In this document: positions 41,271 to 50,482 of the stretch, piece after piece
Numbering within the stretch: position 1 is the stretch's first letter
How the letters are laid out: each line of letters starts with the position of its first letter
NCBI RefSeq assembly: GCF_004923315.1
Contig: NZ_CP039650.1
Coordinates: forward strand, 1,823,501-1,887,500
Length of the DNA: 64,000 bases
Reading direction: 5' to 3'
Source: Azospirillum sp. TSA2s
GTDB taxonomy: Bacteria > Pseudomonadota > Alphaproteobacteria > Azospirillales > Azospirillaceae
Program-made: the position numbers and the translations under genes
Notes under the pieces: generated by a model
The model's database searches: none
Told to the model about the DNA's origin: nothing
Seen by the model: only the letters and a program-made list of their open reading frames with translations

Positions 41271-43696
41271 GCGGGTTCCTTCTCCAGCGATACGGGCTCC
41301 AGCGAAACGGGCTCCAGCGATACGGGCGTCGTCGTGAGCGAAGCTGTTGGGGGCGAGGCGGTTGCTGCGGTCTTCGGGATGCGCAGCGTGAAGGTAGTTC
41401 CATCGCCGGGAACGCTGTCAACCGAGATCCGCCCGCCCAGCGACTGCGTCACCAGATTGAAGACGATGTGCAACCCCAGCCCGCTGCCGCCCGACCCGCG
41501 CCGCGTGGTGAAGAAGGGCTCGAACACCTTCGGCAGGTTCTCCGTGGGGATGCCGACGCCGTCGTCGGCGAAGCGGATCTCCACCTCGCCGTCCGCCGTC
41601 TCGTCCACGTCGATGACCATATGCCCCTTGCTGTCGGCCGGGAAGGCGTGGGTCAGCGCGTTCATCACCAGATTGGTCACCACCTGGCTCAGCGCGCCGG
41701 GGAAGCTGTCCATCACGATGCCGGGCGAACAGGCGATGGCGACCCGGTGGCGGCTCTTGCGCAGGGTGGGGCCGAGCGAGGTGACCACCTCCTCCAGATA
41801 GGCCAGCAGGTCGAAGCGGCGCCGCTCCTCGCTGGTCTGGTCGACGGCGACGCGCTTGAAGCTCTGGATCAGCTCGGCCGCGCGGGTCAGGTTCTGTTCG
41901 ATCAGGCGGGAGGATTCGCCGGCGGTGGCGACATAGGCGGCGAGTTCGGACTTCTTCATCGTTCCGCCTTCGAACGCTTCGGCCAGCGTCGCGGTCCGCC
42001 CCGACAGGTGGGTGGCGCAGCCGAAGGCGATGCCGATGGGGGTGTTGATCTCGTGCGCGACGCCGGCGACCAGCAGGGCGAGCGAAGCCATCTTCTCCGC
42101 CTGGACCAGACTGGCCTGGGTCTCCTTCAGGTCGGCATAGGCGCGTTCCAGCTCCTGCATCGCATTGAAGATCTCCTCGGCCGAGCGCGCCTCCACCGTC
42201 ACGTCGGTCAGGGTGCGGACGAAGCCGCCCTCCGGCAGCGGGTTGGTGCGCACCTCGACGATACGGCCGTCGGGGCGGCGGCGCTTGAAGGTGAAAGGCT
42301 GGTCGATCATCCCCGCCGGCTCGCCCAGCGGGATCCCGAACCCATCGTCGGACGCCGCTCCGGTGGCCGCCATACCGGTGCCCCCTGGGCCGGTTCCGAA
42401 ACTCAGATACAGGTCGGGATCGTCGCCCATCTCGCCGAATTCGCCCTGGCGGCGCTGGATCGCCACGATGTCGGCGAAGCGCGGGTTGCCCGACAGCACC
42501 TCCGGCGCGATGTTCAGCAGTTCCGCGGCGCGGCGGTTGGCCGTCACCACCCGCCCGTCGCCGTCGACCTTGATGATCCCCTGGTCGGTGTTGTCCAGCG
42601 TCACCTGCAGCACATTGCGTTCATGCGCCAGATCCAGCTCCGCCCGCACCCGTTCGGTGACGTCGGACATGGTTCCGGTCAGGCGCAGCGCGCGGCCGTC
42701 CGCGTCGCGCTGGGCGGTGGCGCGATCCTCGATCCAGGCCCATTGCCCGTCGCGCCGCCGCATGCGGTAGACGGCGGTGTAGGCCATGGCGTGATCGCGC
42801 AGGCGCCGTCGCGATTCGGCCATCACCCGTTCCGCCTCGTCCGGGTGCAGCAGCGAAGACCAGGTCTCCGCCGTCATCGGCAATTCGCTGGAGCCATAGC
42901 CGAGCAGGGCGGGAAACTCCTTCGACCACCAATAATGCCCGGTGTGCAGGTCATAGTCCCAGACGGAGGAGCGGGTCGCGGTGATCGCCAGCGCCAGCCG
43001 CTGCTCGCTCTTGCGCAGGGCCGCCTCCTCCTGTCCCAGCCGGGCGAGCATCGCGTTGTAGGCTTGGATCACCCGGCCCAGCTCGTCGGCGGCACCCCAG
43101 TCCACCGGCTCGTGGCCGCCGCGCTCCGCTTCCAGGATGGAGGCGATCAGCCGCCCCAGCGGCCGCCCGACCGTCAGCCGCAACGCCGCCAGCGCCGCCG
43201 CGATGGTGCCGGCCAGCATCAGCAGAAGCAGTGTCGCGGTGTTCATCACCTCCTGCCGCAGCTGTTCGCGCACGACGTCCTGGCTGTAATGCAGCGTGAG
43301 GGTGCCGACCTGGAGTTTCTGCACCCGGATCGCACGGCGCTCGACAAGGGCGTCGTCGGCGGCCGGGCAGTCCGATCCCGGCCAGACGAACCGCCCCTCC
43401 GCCAGATCGTCGCTGACCTCGACGCAGACCAGTTCCCGGTTGGCGCCGATGGCCTGGATGACGTTGCGGATCGCCGGGACGTCGAAGGTCCACAGGCTGT
43501 TGGTCAACGCCGCCGCGTTGATGTCGGCGATGGCCGCCACCTTTTCCCGCAGCCCGGCCCGAAGATCCTTGTAGCGGTCGTAATAGAACAGGGCAGAGCA
43601 CAGCGAGACGGCCACCACCAGACTCGGCACGAGGATCAGAAGGAACTTGGCGGATACCGTCGGGACACGACGCCACGCCTCAGCGATCCTGGTCAT
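41267..43696 (-). CDS. Membrane sensor histidine kinase with two PAS domains
   Basis: An 809-residue inner-membrane kinase. The first helix (FLLILVPSLVVAVSLCSALFYY) and the second at about residues 150-172 frame a periplasmic domain. A HAMP-like linker follows, then PAS-1 (about 235-360, with WSKEFPALLGYGSSELP), PAS-2 (about 365-510), a coiled coil and a kinase core with His in VAGVAHEINTP (about 548). The ATPase has N-box NLVMNALTH, G1 DDGVGIP and G2 GSGGSGLGLHI. The C-terminus carries a tandem PVSLE repeat encoded by 15-bp DNA repeats. There is no receiver of its own; the downstream overlapping gene encodes a REC-first hybrid kinase, the likely phosphate acceptor. Confidence 0.92.
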   Translation of the reverse strand: MTRIAEAWRRVPTVSAKFLLILVPSLVVAVSLCSALFYYDRYKDLRAGLREKVAAIADINAAALTNSLWTFDVPAIRNVIQAIGANRELVCVEVSDDLAEGRFVWPGSDCPAADDALVERRAIRVQKLQVGTLTLHYSQDVVREQLRQEVMNTATLLLLMLAGTIAAALAALRLTVGRPLGRLIASILEAERGGHEPVDWGAADELGRVIQAYNAMLARLGQEEAALRKSEQRLALAITATRSSVWDYDLHTGHYWWSKEFPALLGYGSSELPMTAETWSSLLHPDEAERVMAESRRRLRDHAMAYTAVYRMRRRDGQWAWIEDRATAQRDADGRALRLTGTMSDVTERVRAELDLAHERNVLQVTLDNTDQGIIKVDGDGRVVTANRRAAELLNIAPEVLSGNPRFADIVAIQRRQGEFGEMGDDPDLYLSFGTGPGGTGMAATGAASDDGFGIPLGEPAGMIDQPFTFKRRRPDGRIVEVRTNPLPEGGFVRTLTDVTVEARSAEEIFNAMQELERAYADLKETQASLVQAEKMASLALLVAGVAHEINTPIGIAFGCATHLSGRTATLAEAFEGGTMKKSELAAYVATAGESSRLIEQNLTRAAELIQSFKRVAVDQTSEERRRFDLLAYLEEVVTSLGPTLRKSRHRVAIACSPGIVMDSFPGALSQVVTNLVMNALTHAFPADSKGHMVIDVDETADGEVEIRFADDGVGIPTENLPKVFEPFFTTRRGSGGSGLGLHIVFNLVTQSLGGRISVDSVPGDGTTFTLRIPKTAATASPPTASLTTTPVSLEPVSLEPVSLEKEPA
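41284..41328 (-). repeat. 15-bp tandem repeats encoding PVSLE at the kinase C-terminus
   Basis: Three 15-bp units (CCAGCGATACGGGCT-type, one with AAACGGG) encode the PVSLE repeats just before the end of the kinase. The copy number of such repeats may vary between strains. Confidence 0.8.
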
Positions 43697-44051
43697 GCAT
43701 TGCCGTTCCGGAGGTTCTTGGTGAAGGCGATTGAGCGGGACGTGCGGACTGGGCGGGGCCCGGCGGTGGACGCCCGCAACTGGTGTATCTTGAGCCGGCG
43801 ATGCCGGTTCGGCACGCGGCGCGCGTGCCTTCCCGGATATGTTCTACTCCCTTGCGTGCAACCCGTCCATGGGGGTGAATCCCGAGGCCGGCCATGGAAG
43901 CAATGTCGCAGTTCCGGGAAATACTGCGCAGCCGCAGTATCGACACTTGAGACAAGGCGACGGAATGCACTACTGTGCATAAGCAATGTGCCTGGGTTTC
44001 GCGCGCATTCGTATGGATGCGGCCAAGGCTGCGGACCGGTTGAGGGGATTT
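43697..44051. other. Divergent intergenic region, kinase pair / partner-switching operon
   Basis: 355 bases without a convincing gene lie between the divergent starts at 43696 and 44052. A frame open from 43986 merges with the STAS gene and is not separate. No clear promoter, terminator or operator is seen. The region must carry both promoters. Confidence 0.5.
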
Positions 44052-44357
44052 ATGGATTTCAAGACGACCAATACAGGCGATGCGACCGAAGTCAGGCTGA
44101 CCGGCCGCCTGGAATTTACCGATCATGACAAGCTGCACGAACTGGTGGACCTGTTGGGGCATACCAGCACACGGCGCTTCGTCCTCGACCTGTCTGCGCT
44201 GGAGTTCGTCGACTCCGCCGGTCTCGGCATGCTGCTGATCCTCCAGGACGAGGCCGAGAACCACGAGATCAAGCTGGTGGTTCGCGGCCCGGCGGGAGAC
44301 GTCAGGCGGTCGATCGAACTCGCGCGGCTGAGCGAGATCATCACCATCGAGCCCTGA
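44052..44357 (+). CDS. STAS-domain anti-sigma factor antagonist (RsbV/SpoIIAA-like)
   Basis: A 101-residue single STAS domain from MDFKTTNTGD, with GAGGGG upstream. The phosphorylatable serine lies in LEFVDSAGLGMLL, the conserved DS-GLG site. Members release a sigma factor or other target by binding its antagonist when unphosphorylated. The next two genes encode the matching kinase and phosphatase, which completes a partner-switching set. The longer frame from 43986 is not expected to be used. Confidence 0.92.
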   Translation: MDFKTTNTGDATEVRLTGRLEFTDHDKLHELVDLLGHTSTRRFVLDLSALEFVDSAGLGMLLILQDEAENHEIKLVVRGPAGDVRRSIELARLSEIITIEP

Positions 44358-44436
44358 GCGGCCGAATTCGAACCGCGGGGACGGAGCGATCCGATCCCGC
44401 CCGCCTGCCGGTTTCCGTCCGATGGGAGTTTGCCGC

Positions 44437-45276
44437 ATGGACGCCGCTCATCACGACCGCAGGGCCGAGCCTCCGGCCGAAGCGGCTTTGCGTGGCTTCA
44501 GCCTGCTGCGCGACCGGGTGCCTGCCGACATGGCCGCCCGCGTCCTTGCGCGCTTCTGCGGAACGGACCAGCAGCCGGGCGACGGTCCTGCGTCCCCGGA
44601 CGCGCGGCCGGGGGAGCGCTCAGGCGAGCGGCCGAGCGAAAATGTGGTGGAAACGCTGCTGATGGACCGGGCGGACCGCGACCGGCTGCGCGCCGCCTTC
44701 GACCGCGGCCCGTTCCTGACGGTGGAACTGGGTGAGGGTGCCGACGAGGCGGCGGCCCTGCTGGACGACTGGTCGGGCGCGCCGGCGGCGGACCATCCGG
44801 ACCTGCCCGGATTCTATCTGTCGCTGACCACCGGTACCGCCTATGGCCTGCAATGCCCGGTGCTGGTCTGCGACGAGCTGGTGCGGCGCGGCGCGCTCGA
44901 TCCGCAACGCCGCTCCAACGTGGAGCTTTGCCTGCACGAGGCGGTCGCCAACGCCATCGTCCATGGCAACCTCGGACTTTCCAGCGCGGTGAAGGGGGAG
45001 CCGGGCGGCTACCGCCGCTTCAGCGAGATGATGCGCGACCGGCTGGGCGATCCCGCTGTGGTGCGGCGCCGGCTGGACATCTTCTGCCGCTGGAACGAGC
45101 GCAGCATCGCCATCGCGGTGGTGGACCAGGGCGGCGGCTTCGACACCGAACTGGCTCCGGCCGTCAGCGGCAACAAGGCGCGGTCGGGCCGCGGCTTCGT
45201 CTTCATGCGCACGCTGGCCTCGCGGGTGACGGTGACCGATGGCGGGCGCTGCACCGTCCTGCAGTTCGAGCGCTGA
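44437..45276 (+). CDS. RsbW-like serine kinase / anti-sigma factor with N-terminal extension
   Basis: A 279-residue protein. The C-terminal about 150 residues are a GHKL ATPase of the RsbW type: N-box ELCLHEAVANAIVHGNLG, G1 VVDQGGGFD and the final GRGFVFMRTLASRVTVTDGG. The N-terminal about 120 residues are unlike RsbW and have a possible small sensory or regulatory fold (VVETLLMDRADRDRLRAAFDRGPFLTVEL). It probably phosphorylates the STAS protein and sequesters an output partner. No sigma factor gene is in the window, so the partner is unknown. The ATG at 44437 follows GGGAG. Confidence 0.9.
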   Translation: MDAAHHDRRAEPPAEAALRGFSLLRDRVPADMAARVLARFCGTDQQPGDGPASPDARPGERSGERPSENVVETLLMDRADRDRLRAAFDRGPFLTVELGEGADEAAALLDDWSGAPAADHPDLPGFYLSLTTGTAYGLQCPVLVCDELVRRGALDPQRRSNVELCLHEAVANAIVHGNLGLSSAVKGEPGGYRRFSEMMRDRLGDPAVVRRRLDIFCRWNERSIAIAVVDQGGGFDTELAPAVSGNKARSGRGFVFMRTLASRVTVTDGGRCTVLQFER

Positions 45277-45286
45277 CGGAGCGTCC

Positions 45287-46474
45287 ATGGCCGGGCCCGC
45301 CCTGTCGCTTTCGGACTGCCGCGTCCTGATCGTCGACGACAACGAATTCAACCGCAAATCCCTTGCCCTGGTGATCCGCCGCGCCGGCATCACCGACATC
45401 GCCTTCGCCGAGAACGGCCGGGAAGGGCTGGCGGCCGTCGACCGCTTCCGTCCCGACCTCGTCCTGCTCGACGTCGACATGCCGGTGATGAACGGCTGGC
45501 AGATGTGCGAGGCGCTGCGTCGCAACGCCACCCACGAAGAGCTTCCGGTGCTGTTCCAGACCGCGCTCGACAGTGACGAGGAGCAGGTGCGCTGTTTCGA
45601 GGCCGGCGGCAGCGACTTCATCTCCAAGCCGATCAAGCCGGGCGAATGCGTGGCCCGCGTCCGCCACCAGTTGGAGAAGCGCAAGCTGTTCGGCGACCTT
45701 GCCGCCTTCCGCGAGCGGGTCCAGCGCGAGCTGTCGCATGCCCGCGCCATGCAGACCTCGCTTCTGCCGGAGAACCGCCGGCTGGCAGAGGTGGCCGATC
45801 GCTATGGCCTGACGCTGGATGCGCATTTCGAGACGTCGTCGGAACTGGGCGGCGATTTCTGGGGCCTCTATCCGCTGGGCGACCGGCGGCTGGGGCTGCT
45901 GATGGTCGATTTCGCCGGGCACGGCATCACCGCGGCGATCAACACCTTCCGCCTGCACACGCTGATCGACCGTTTCCCGATGCAGCACATGGCGCCGTCG
46001 CAATGGCTGGTGCAGTTGAACTCCGCCCTGAAGGACGTGCTGCCGACGGGTCAGTTCGCCACCGCCTTCTTCGGCATCCTCGACCTTGCCATCGACACAC
46101 TGACCTTTGCCGCGGCCGGTTCGCCCAACCCGGTTCTGGGAACCCCGTCCGCCACCAGGGGGAACGCGCCGGATATCCGCCTGCTCGATTCGGCGGGGCT
46201 GGTGCTGGGCGCCTCGCGCCGGGCACAGTATGTCGACCAGAGCCATCGCCTGCCGCGCGGCGGCTTCCTGTTCCTGTACAGCGACGCCCTGATCGAATGC
46301 GGTGGTGAGGAGTGCGGCCCGCTGGGGCAGGACGCGGTGCCCGACTTCGTCCGCGACGGGCTGGCCCGCGACCGCCAGCGTCCTCTGCGCCCGATGATGG
46401 ACAGCTTCTATGCCCGCACCAGCCTGCCGCTGCGCGACGACCTGACCGCCGTCTGGGTCGCCAGACGGGCGTGA
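45287..46474 (+). CDS. Response regulator with PP2C (SpoIIE/RsbU) phosphatase output
   Basis: A 395-residue protein starting MAGPALSLSD. Residues about 5-125 form a receiver with DD in LIVDDNEFNRK, the phospho-Asp in LLDVDMPVMNG and Lys in FISKPIKPGE. A coiled linker (ERVQRELSHARAMQTSLLPE) leads to a PP2C-type phosphatase with the family signature SSELGGDFWG, metal residue VDFAGHG, and the ending RDDLTAVWV. Phosphorylation of the receiver would switch the phosphatase on or off to dephosphorylate the STAS protein. The divergently transcribed kinases are the obvious candidate donors. The operon stops 13 bases before the convergent nadK. Confidence 0.93.
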   Translation: MAGPALSLSDCRVLIVDDNEFNRKSLALVIRRAGITDIAFAENGREGLAAVDRFRPDLVLLDVDMPVMNGWQMCEALRRNATHEELPVLFQTALDSDEEQVRCFEAGGSDFISKPIKPGECVARVRHQLEKRKLFGDLAAFRERVQRELSHARAMQTSLLPENRRLAEVADRYGLTLDAHFETSSELGGDFWGLYPLGDRRLGLLMVDFAGHGITAAINTFRLHTLIDRFPMQHMAPSQWLVQLNSALKDVLPTGQFATAFFGILDLAIDTLTFAAAGSPNPVLGTPSATRGNAPDIRLLDSAGLVLGASRRAQYVDQSHRLPRGGFLFLYSDALIECGGEECGPLGQDAVPDFVRDGLARDRQRPLRPMMDSFYARTSLPLRDDLTAVWVARRA

Positions 46475-46487
46475 GAGGGCGTGAGCT

Positions 46488-47324
46488 TTACGGCGCGAAC
46501 TGCTCCTTCAGGATGCGTTCTTCGAAGTTCAGTTCGGGGTCGAACAGCAGGGTCAGGCCGACGTCGCGGCATTCCTGCACCTCGACCCGCAGGACCTCGC
46601 GCACCTCGGTGAAGTCGGCGACGGCGCTGACCGGGCGCTTGGTCTCCTCCAGCACGTCGAAGCAGATGCGGGCGGCATGGGGAAGCAGGGCGCCGCGCCA
46701 GCGCCGCGGGCGGAAGGCGCTGATCGGGGTCAGGGCCAGCACGCCGGCGTTCAGCGGCACGATCGGGCCATGGGCCGACAGGTTGTAGGCGGTGCTGCCG
46801 GCCGGCGTCGCCACCAACGCGCCGTCGCAGATCAGCTCCGGCAGCCGGACCACACCGTCGATGGTGATGCGCAGCTTTGCCGCCTGCCGCGTCTCGCGCA
46901 GAAGCGACACCTCGTTGATGCCCAGCGCCTCCACCCGTTCGCCGTTCACCCGTGTGGCCACCATGCGCAACGGGTGCAGGTTGACATGCTGGGACGCGAC
47001 GATGCGCTCGGCCAAATCCTCTTCGCGGTAGACATTCAGCAGGAAGCCGACCGAGCCGCGGTTCATTCCGTAGACCGGCGTCGGCCGTTGGCGGTTGCGC
47101 GTCAGCGCGCGGTGAAGCGTTTCCAGCAGAAAGCCGTCGCCTCCCAGCGCCACGATCACGTCGGCTTCGTCCGGGGTGGCGTTGCCGTAGCGGTGGACCA
47201 GCCGCGTGCGGGCGGCACGGGCCTCATCCGTATCGGCGCAGGCGAAGGCGATGCGCAGCGCGTCGGGCGCGGGCAGCAACGGAGCCTGGAGGACGAGGGG
47301 CGGCATGGCGGCGGAATCGGTCAT
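46488..47324 (-). CDS. nadK: NAD kinase
   Basis: A 278-residue ATP-NAD kinase that makes NADP in the cytoplasm. The signatures are VIVALGGDGFLLETLH (GGDG, about residue 61), NRGSVGFLLN, the GINEVSLLRE region (NE motif) and DGALVATPAGSTAYNLSAHGPIV. The start MTDSAAMPPLV follows a reasonable spacing; the frame upstream to 47387 would add 21 residues of low plausibility. It lies downstream of clpA in the same direction but is separated from it by a strong terminator hairpin. Confidence 0.93.
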   Translation of the reverse strand: MTDSAAMPPLVLQAPLLPAPDALRIAFACADTDEARAARTRLVHRYGNATPDEADVIVALGGDGFLLETLHRALTRNRQRPTPVYGMNRGSVGFLLNVYREEDLAERIVASQHVNLHPLRMVATRVNGERVEALGINEVSLLRETRQAAKLRITIDGVVRLPELICDGALVATPAGSTAYNLSAHGPIVPLNAGVLALTPISAFRPRRWRGALLPHAARICFDVLEETKRPVSAVADFTEVREVLRVEVQECRDVGLTLLFDPELNFEERILKEQFAP

Positions 47325-47412
47325 GCCGCGACCATACCCCAGTCCGGCCTTGGCGCAAAAGTATCGCGCGGTGACGAGGCGATGCAAAAGAGCGCATCCG
47401 CCTGTCGCACAA

Positions 47413-47446
47413 CGAAAAAGGAGGCCGCGGACGGCCTCCTTTTTTA
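47413..47446. terminator. Rho-independent terminator after clpA
   Basis: AAGGAGGCCG and CGGCCTCCTT form a perfect 10-bp stem with a CGGA loop. Six T follow on the plus side and five A precede on the other, so the hairpin can stop transcription in both directions. It lies 25 bases after the clpA stop and separates it from nadK. Confidence 0.92.
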
Positions 47447-47470
47447 CGATATGGAACGGAGGAGTCGAGG

Positions 47471-49786
47471 TTACTCGACCATTTCCGACACCATCTCCTC
47501 GTCATCGTCGCCGGAGGTGCGCTTCGGCCGATTGCCTTCGGCATAGTCGAAGGCCGGCTTGTCGTCATTGACGGTGACCTTGACCAGACCGCCCTTGCTG
47601 AGCTTGCCGAACAGCAGCTCTTCCGCCAGCGGCTTCTTGATGTACTCCTGGATCACGCGGCCAAGCGGGCGGGCACCATAGAGCGGATCGTAGCCCTTCT
47701 TGCCCAGCCACTCGCGCGCCTCTTCGTTCAGCTCGATGGACACGCCGCGGTCTTCCAACTGCGCTTCCATCTGCATGATGAACTTGTCGACGACGCGGTT
47801 GATGACCTCCTGAGTCAGCGGCGCGAACGGGATGATCGCGTCGAGACGGTTGCGGAATTCCGGCGTGAACATCTTCTCGACCGCTTCGATGTCCTCGCCG
47901 ACCCGGCGGTCACGCTCGAAACCGATGGCGGGCTTGGCCATGTCGGCGGCCCCGGCGTTCGAGGTCATGATCAGGATGACGTTACGGAAATCGACGATCT
48001 TGCCGTTGTGATCGGTCAGCTTGCCGTGGTCCATGATCTGCAACAGGATGTTGAACAGATCCGGATGGGCCTTCTCGATCTCGTCCAGCAGCAGGACGCA
48101 GTGCGGGTGCTGGTCGATGGCGTCGGTCAGCATGCCGCCCTGGTCGAAGCCGACATAGCCCGGCGGGGCGCCGATCAGGCGCGACACCGTGTGCCGCTCC
48201 ATGTACTCGGACATGTCGAAGCGGGTCAGCTCGATGCCCAACGTCATGGCGAGCTGGCGGGCCACCTCGGTCTTGCCGACACCGGTCGGGCCGGTGAACA
48301 GGTAGTTGCCGATGGGCTTCTCCGGCTCGCGCAGGCCGGCACGGGCCAGCTTGATCGCGGAGACCAGCGCGTCGATCGCCTTGTTCTGGCCGAAGACCAT
48401 GGTCTTCAGGTCGCGCTCAAGGTTCAGCAGCGTTTCCTTGTCATCGCGGCTGACCGACTTCGGCGGGATGCGGGCGATCTTGGCGACCACCGCCTCCACG
48501 TCCTTCACGCCGATCTTCTTGCGACGCTTGTTCTCCGGCAGCAGCATCTGCGCCGCACCGACCTCGTCGATGATGTCGATGGCTTTGTCGGGCAGCTTGC
48601 GGTCGCCGATATACTTGGCCGACAGCTCCACCGCGACGCGGATGGCGTCGTTGGTGTAGGTGACCTTGTGGTGCTTTTCGTAGTAGGGCTTCAGGCCCTG
48701 CAGGATCTTGATCGCATCCTCGACCGACGGCTCGTTGACGTCGATCTTCTGGAAGCGGCGGACCAGCGCCCGGTCCTTCTCGAAGTAGCTGCGGTATTCC
48801 TTGTAGGTGGTCGAGCCGATGCAGCGCAGCGAACCCGACGCCAGCGCCGGCTTCAGCAGGTTCGAGGCATCCATCGCCCCGCCCGAGGTGGCGCCGGCGC
48901 CGATCACCGTGTGGATCTCGTCGATGAAGAGGATCGCCCCCTCCGTCGCCTCAAGCTCCGACACGACGGCCTTCAGCCGCTCCTCGAAATCGCCGCGATA
49001 GCGGGTGCCGGCCAGCAGCGAGCCCATGTCGAGCGCGAAGATGGTGGCGTTGCGCAGCACCTCCGGCACTTCCTGCTGGACGATGCGGCGGGCGAGGCCC
49101 TCGGCGATGGCGGTCTTGCCGACACCGGGGTCGCCGACGTACAGCGGGTTGTTCTTCGACCGCCGGCACAGGATCTGGATGGTCCGTTCGACCTCCTGCT
49201 CCCGCCCGATCAGCGGATCGATCTTCCCGCCGGACGCCTTCTTGTTCAGGTTGACGCAATACGCCTCTAGCGCTTCGCTGCCTTTTTTCACGACCTTCTC
49301 CGCCGCCGCCTCGTCGTCAGCGCCCGAGACACGCTTTGTTTCCGAGCGGCCCGGAGCCTTCGCGATTCCGTGAGAGATGTAGTTGACCGCATCGAACCGG
49401 GTCATCTCCTGCTCCTGCAGGAAATAGACCGCGTGGCTCTCGCGTTCAGAGAACAAGGCAACGAGCACATTTGCTCCCGTCACCTCCTCACGTCCCGACG
49501 ACTGGACGTGGATGGCCGCACGCTGCAGAACCCGTTGGAAACCAGCCGTCGGCTTGGCATCATCAGGCCTGTTCGTGATAAGGTTCGCCAGTTCGTTGTC
49601 GAGGTAATCCGACAGTTCCGCGCGCAGACGGTCGAGGTCGATCCCGCAAGCGCGCAAGACGGCGGTAGCATCGGAGTCTTCGGTCAACGCGAGCAAAAGA
49701 TGTTCGAGCGTCGCGTATTCATGCCTGCGCTCGTTCGCGTGGGCCAGGGCTCGGTGCAGCGTCTGTTCCAGGTTACGCGACAGCAT
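47471..49786 (-). CDS. clpA: ATP-dependent Clp protease ATP-binding subunit ClpA
   Basis: ClpA is the AAA+ unfoldase that feeds ClpP, acting with the adaptor ClpS on N-degron substrates. It has 771 residues (E. coli 758). The N-terminal Clp repeat domain starts MLSRNLEQTLHRALAHA. Two AAA+ modules follow with Walker A GDPGVGKTAIAEG (about 216) and GPTGVGKTEVARQ (about 496). The ClpP-binding loop lies in the second module. The C-terminus is an acidic tail (SGDDDEEMVSEMVE). The start at 49786 is 8 bases downstream of the clpS stop; the frame open further upstream overlaps clpS and is spurious. AAAGGATTAG serves as the ribosome site. Confidence 0.96.
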   Translation of the reverse strand: MLSRNLEQTLHRALAHANERRHEYATLEHLLLALTEDSDATAVLRACGIDLDRLRAELSDYLDNELANLITNRPDDAKPTAGFQRVLQRAAIHVQSSGREEVTGANVLVALFSERESHAVYFLQEQEMTRFDAVNYISHGIAKAPGRSETKRVSGADDEAAAEKVVKKGSEALEAYCVNLNKKASGGKIDPLIGREQEVERTIQILCRRSKNNPLYVGDPGVGKTAIAEGLARRIVQQEVPEVLRNATIFALDMGSLLAGTRYRGDFEERLKAVVSELEATEGAILFIDEIHTVIGAGATSGGAMDASNLLKPALASGSLRCIGSTTYKEYRSYFEKDRALVRRFQKIDVNEPSVEDAIKILQGLKPYYEKHHKVTYTNDAIRVAVELSAKYIGDRKLPDKAIDIIDEVGAAQMLLPENKRRKKIGVKDVEAVVAKIARIPPKSVSRDDKETLLNLERDLKTMVFGQNKAIDALVSAIKLARAGLREPEKPIGNYLFTGPTGVGKTEVARQLAMTLGIELTRFDMSEYMERHTVSRLIGAPPGYVGFDQGGMLTDAIDQHPHCVLLLDEIEKAHPDLFNILLQIMDHGKLTDHNGKIVDFRNVILIMTSNAGAADMAKPAIGFERDRRVGEDIEAVEKMFTPEFRNRLDAIIPFAPLTQEVINRVVDKFIMQMEAQLEDRGVSIELNEEAREWLGKKGYDPLYGARPLGRVIQEYIKKPLAEELLFGKLSKGGLVKVTVNDDKPAFDYAEGNRPKRTSGDDDEEMVSEMVE

Positions 49787-49794
49787 GTGTGGGT

Positions 49795-50121
49795 CTAATC
49801 CTTTTCTAACGTGCATTGCAGCGGATGCTGGTGCTGGCGCGCAAAGTCCATCACCTGCGTGACTTTCGTCTCCGCCACCTCGTAGGTGAACACGCCGCAC
49901 AACCCCACACCCCGCCGGTGCACATGCAGCATGATCTGGGTCGCTTCCTCCCGCGATTTGCTGAAGAAGCGTTCGAGAACGAGAACGACGAACTCCATCG
50001 GAGTATAATCGTCGTTCAACATCAAGACCTTATACATCGACGGCTTTTTGGTCTTTGGCTTGGCCTTTACGACCACGCCGCTGTTCGTGCCGTCGTTGCC
50101 CTGCTTGTCAGAGTCGGCCAT
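49795..50121 (-). CDS. clpS: ATP-dependent Clp protease adaptor ClpS
   Basis: A 108-residue adaptor that hands N-degron substrates to ClpA. A flexible N-terminal tail precedes the core YKVLMLNDDYTPMEFVVLVLERFF, with the substrate-pocket residues in NDDYTPMEFV and the HVHRRGVGLCGVFTYEVAETKV segment. It forms an operon with clpA (8-base gap), the common arrangement in alphaproteobacteria. Confidence 0.96.
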   Translation of the reverse strand: MADSDKQGNDGTNSGVVVKAKPKTKKPSMYKVLMLNDDYTPMEFVVLVLERFFSKSREEATQIMLHVHRRGVGLCGVFTYEVAETKVTQVMDFARQHQHPLQCTLEKD

Positions 50122-50364
50122 GGTCCCAGTCGAATGTCATCGCGATGCACTGTCACTGTGAATGATATGGTCATTTCGGGCGCGGTGGGAAGGGGCCGTT
50201 TTCGGTCTCTCTCCATTTGGCAGACCCTCCTTTGGTCCGGTCGGCCGTCCGATACCCCGAATTAGGAGACACCCCTTCCGGTTGGGCCGCAATCGGCGGG
50301 AAACCCTAAGCCTTTGTGCGGTATCGCGAGGGCAGGGGGCCAGGGCAGGGGGGCCTTCCGGACG

Positions 50365-50402
50365 CAAAACGGCCCGGCACCCCTGTGCGGGATGCCGGGC
50401 CG
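50365..50402. terminator. Terminator hairpin after the first phasin
   Basis: CGGCCCGGCA and TGCCGGGCCG form a perfect 10-bp stem with a 13-base loop. On the minus strand it is followed by a T-run (TTTTGC), so it would end the phasin transcript. It lies in the 360-base gap between the clpS start and the phasin stop; the rest of that gap (50122-50482) shows no gene. Confidence 0.8.
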
Positions 50403-50482
50403 CTGCGATGCGGTCGGTCAGGTGGGCATGGGATGCCCGCCGGTCAAGCCGGGAGGATCAAATCCCGGCCCGTGGGCGCCGG

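Noticed and set aside
38781..41801. Very long plus-strand open frame (1,006 codons) over the hybrid kinase
   Set aside because: It lies antisense to two well-supported kinases. Its product is His/Arg/Gln-rich with no domain, as expected for a GC-rich shadow frame.
41150..44128. Plus-strand open frame of 992 codons over the PAS kinase
   Set aside because: Same reason: it is antisense to a gene with complete kinase motifs and has no recognisable domain.
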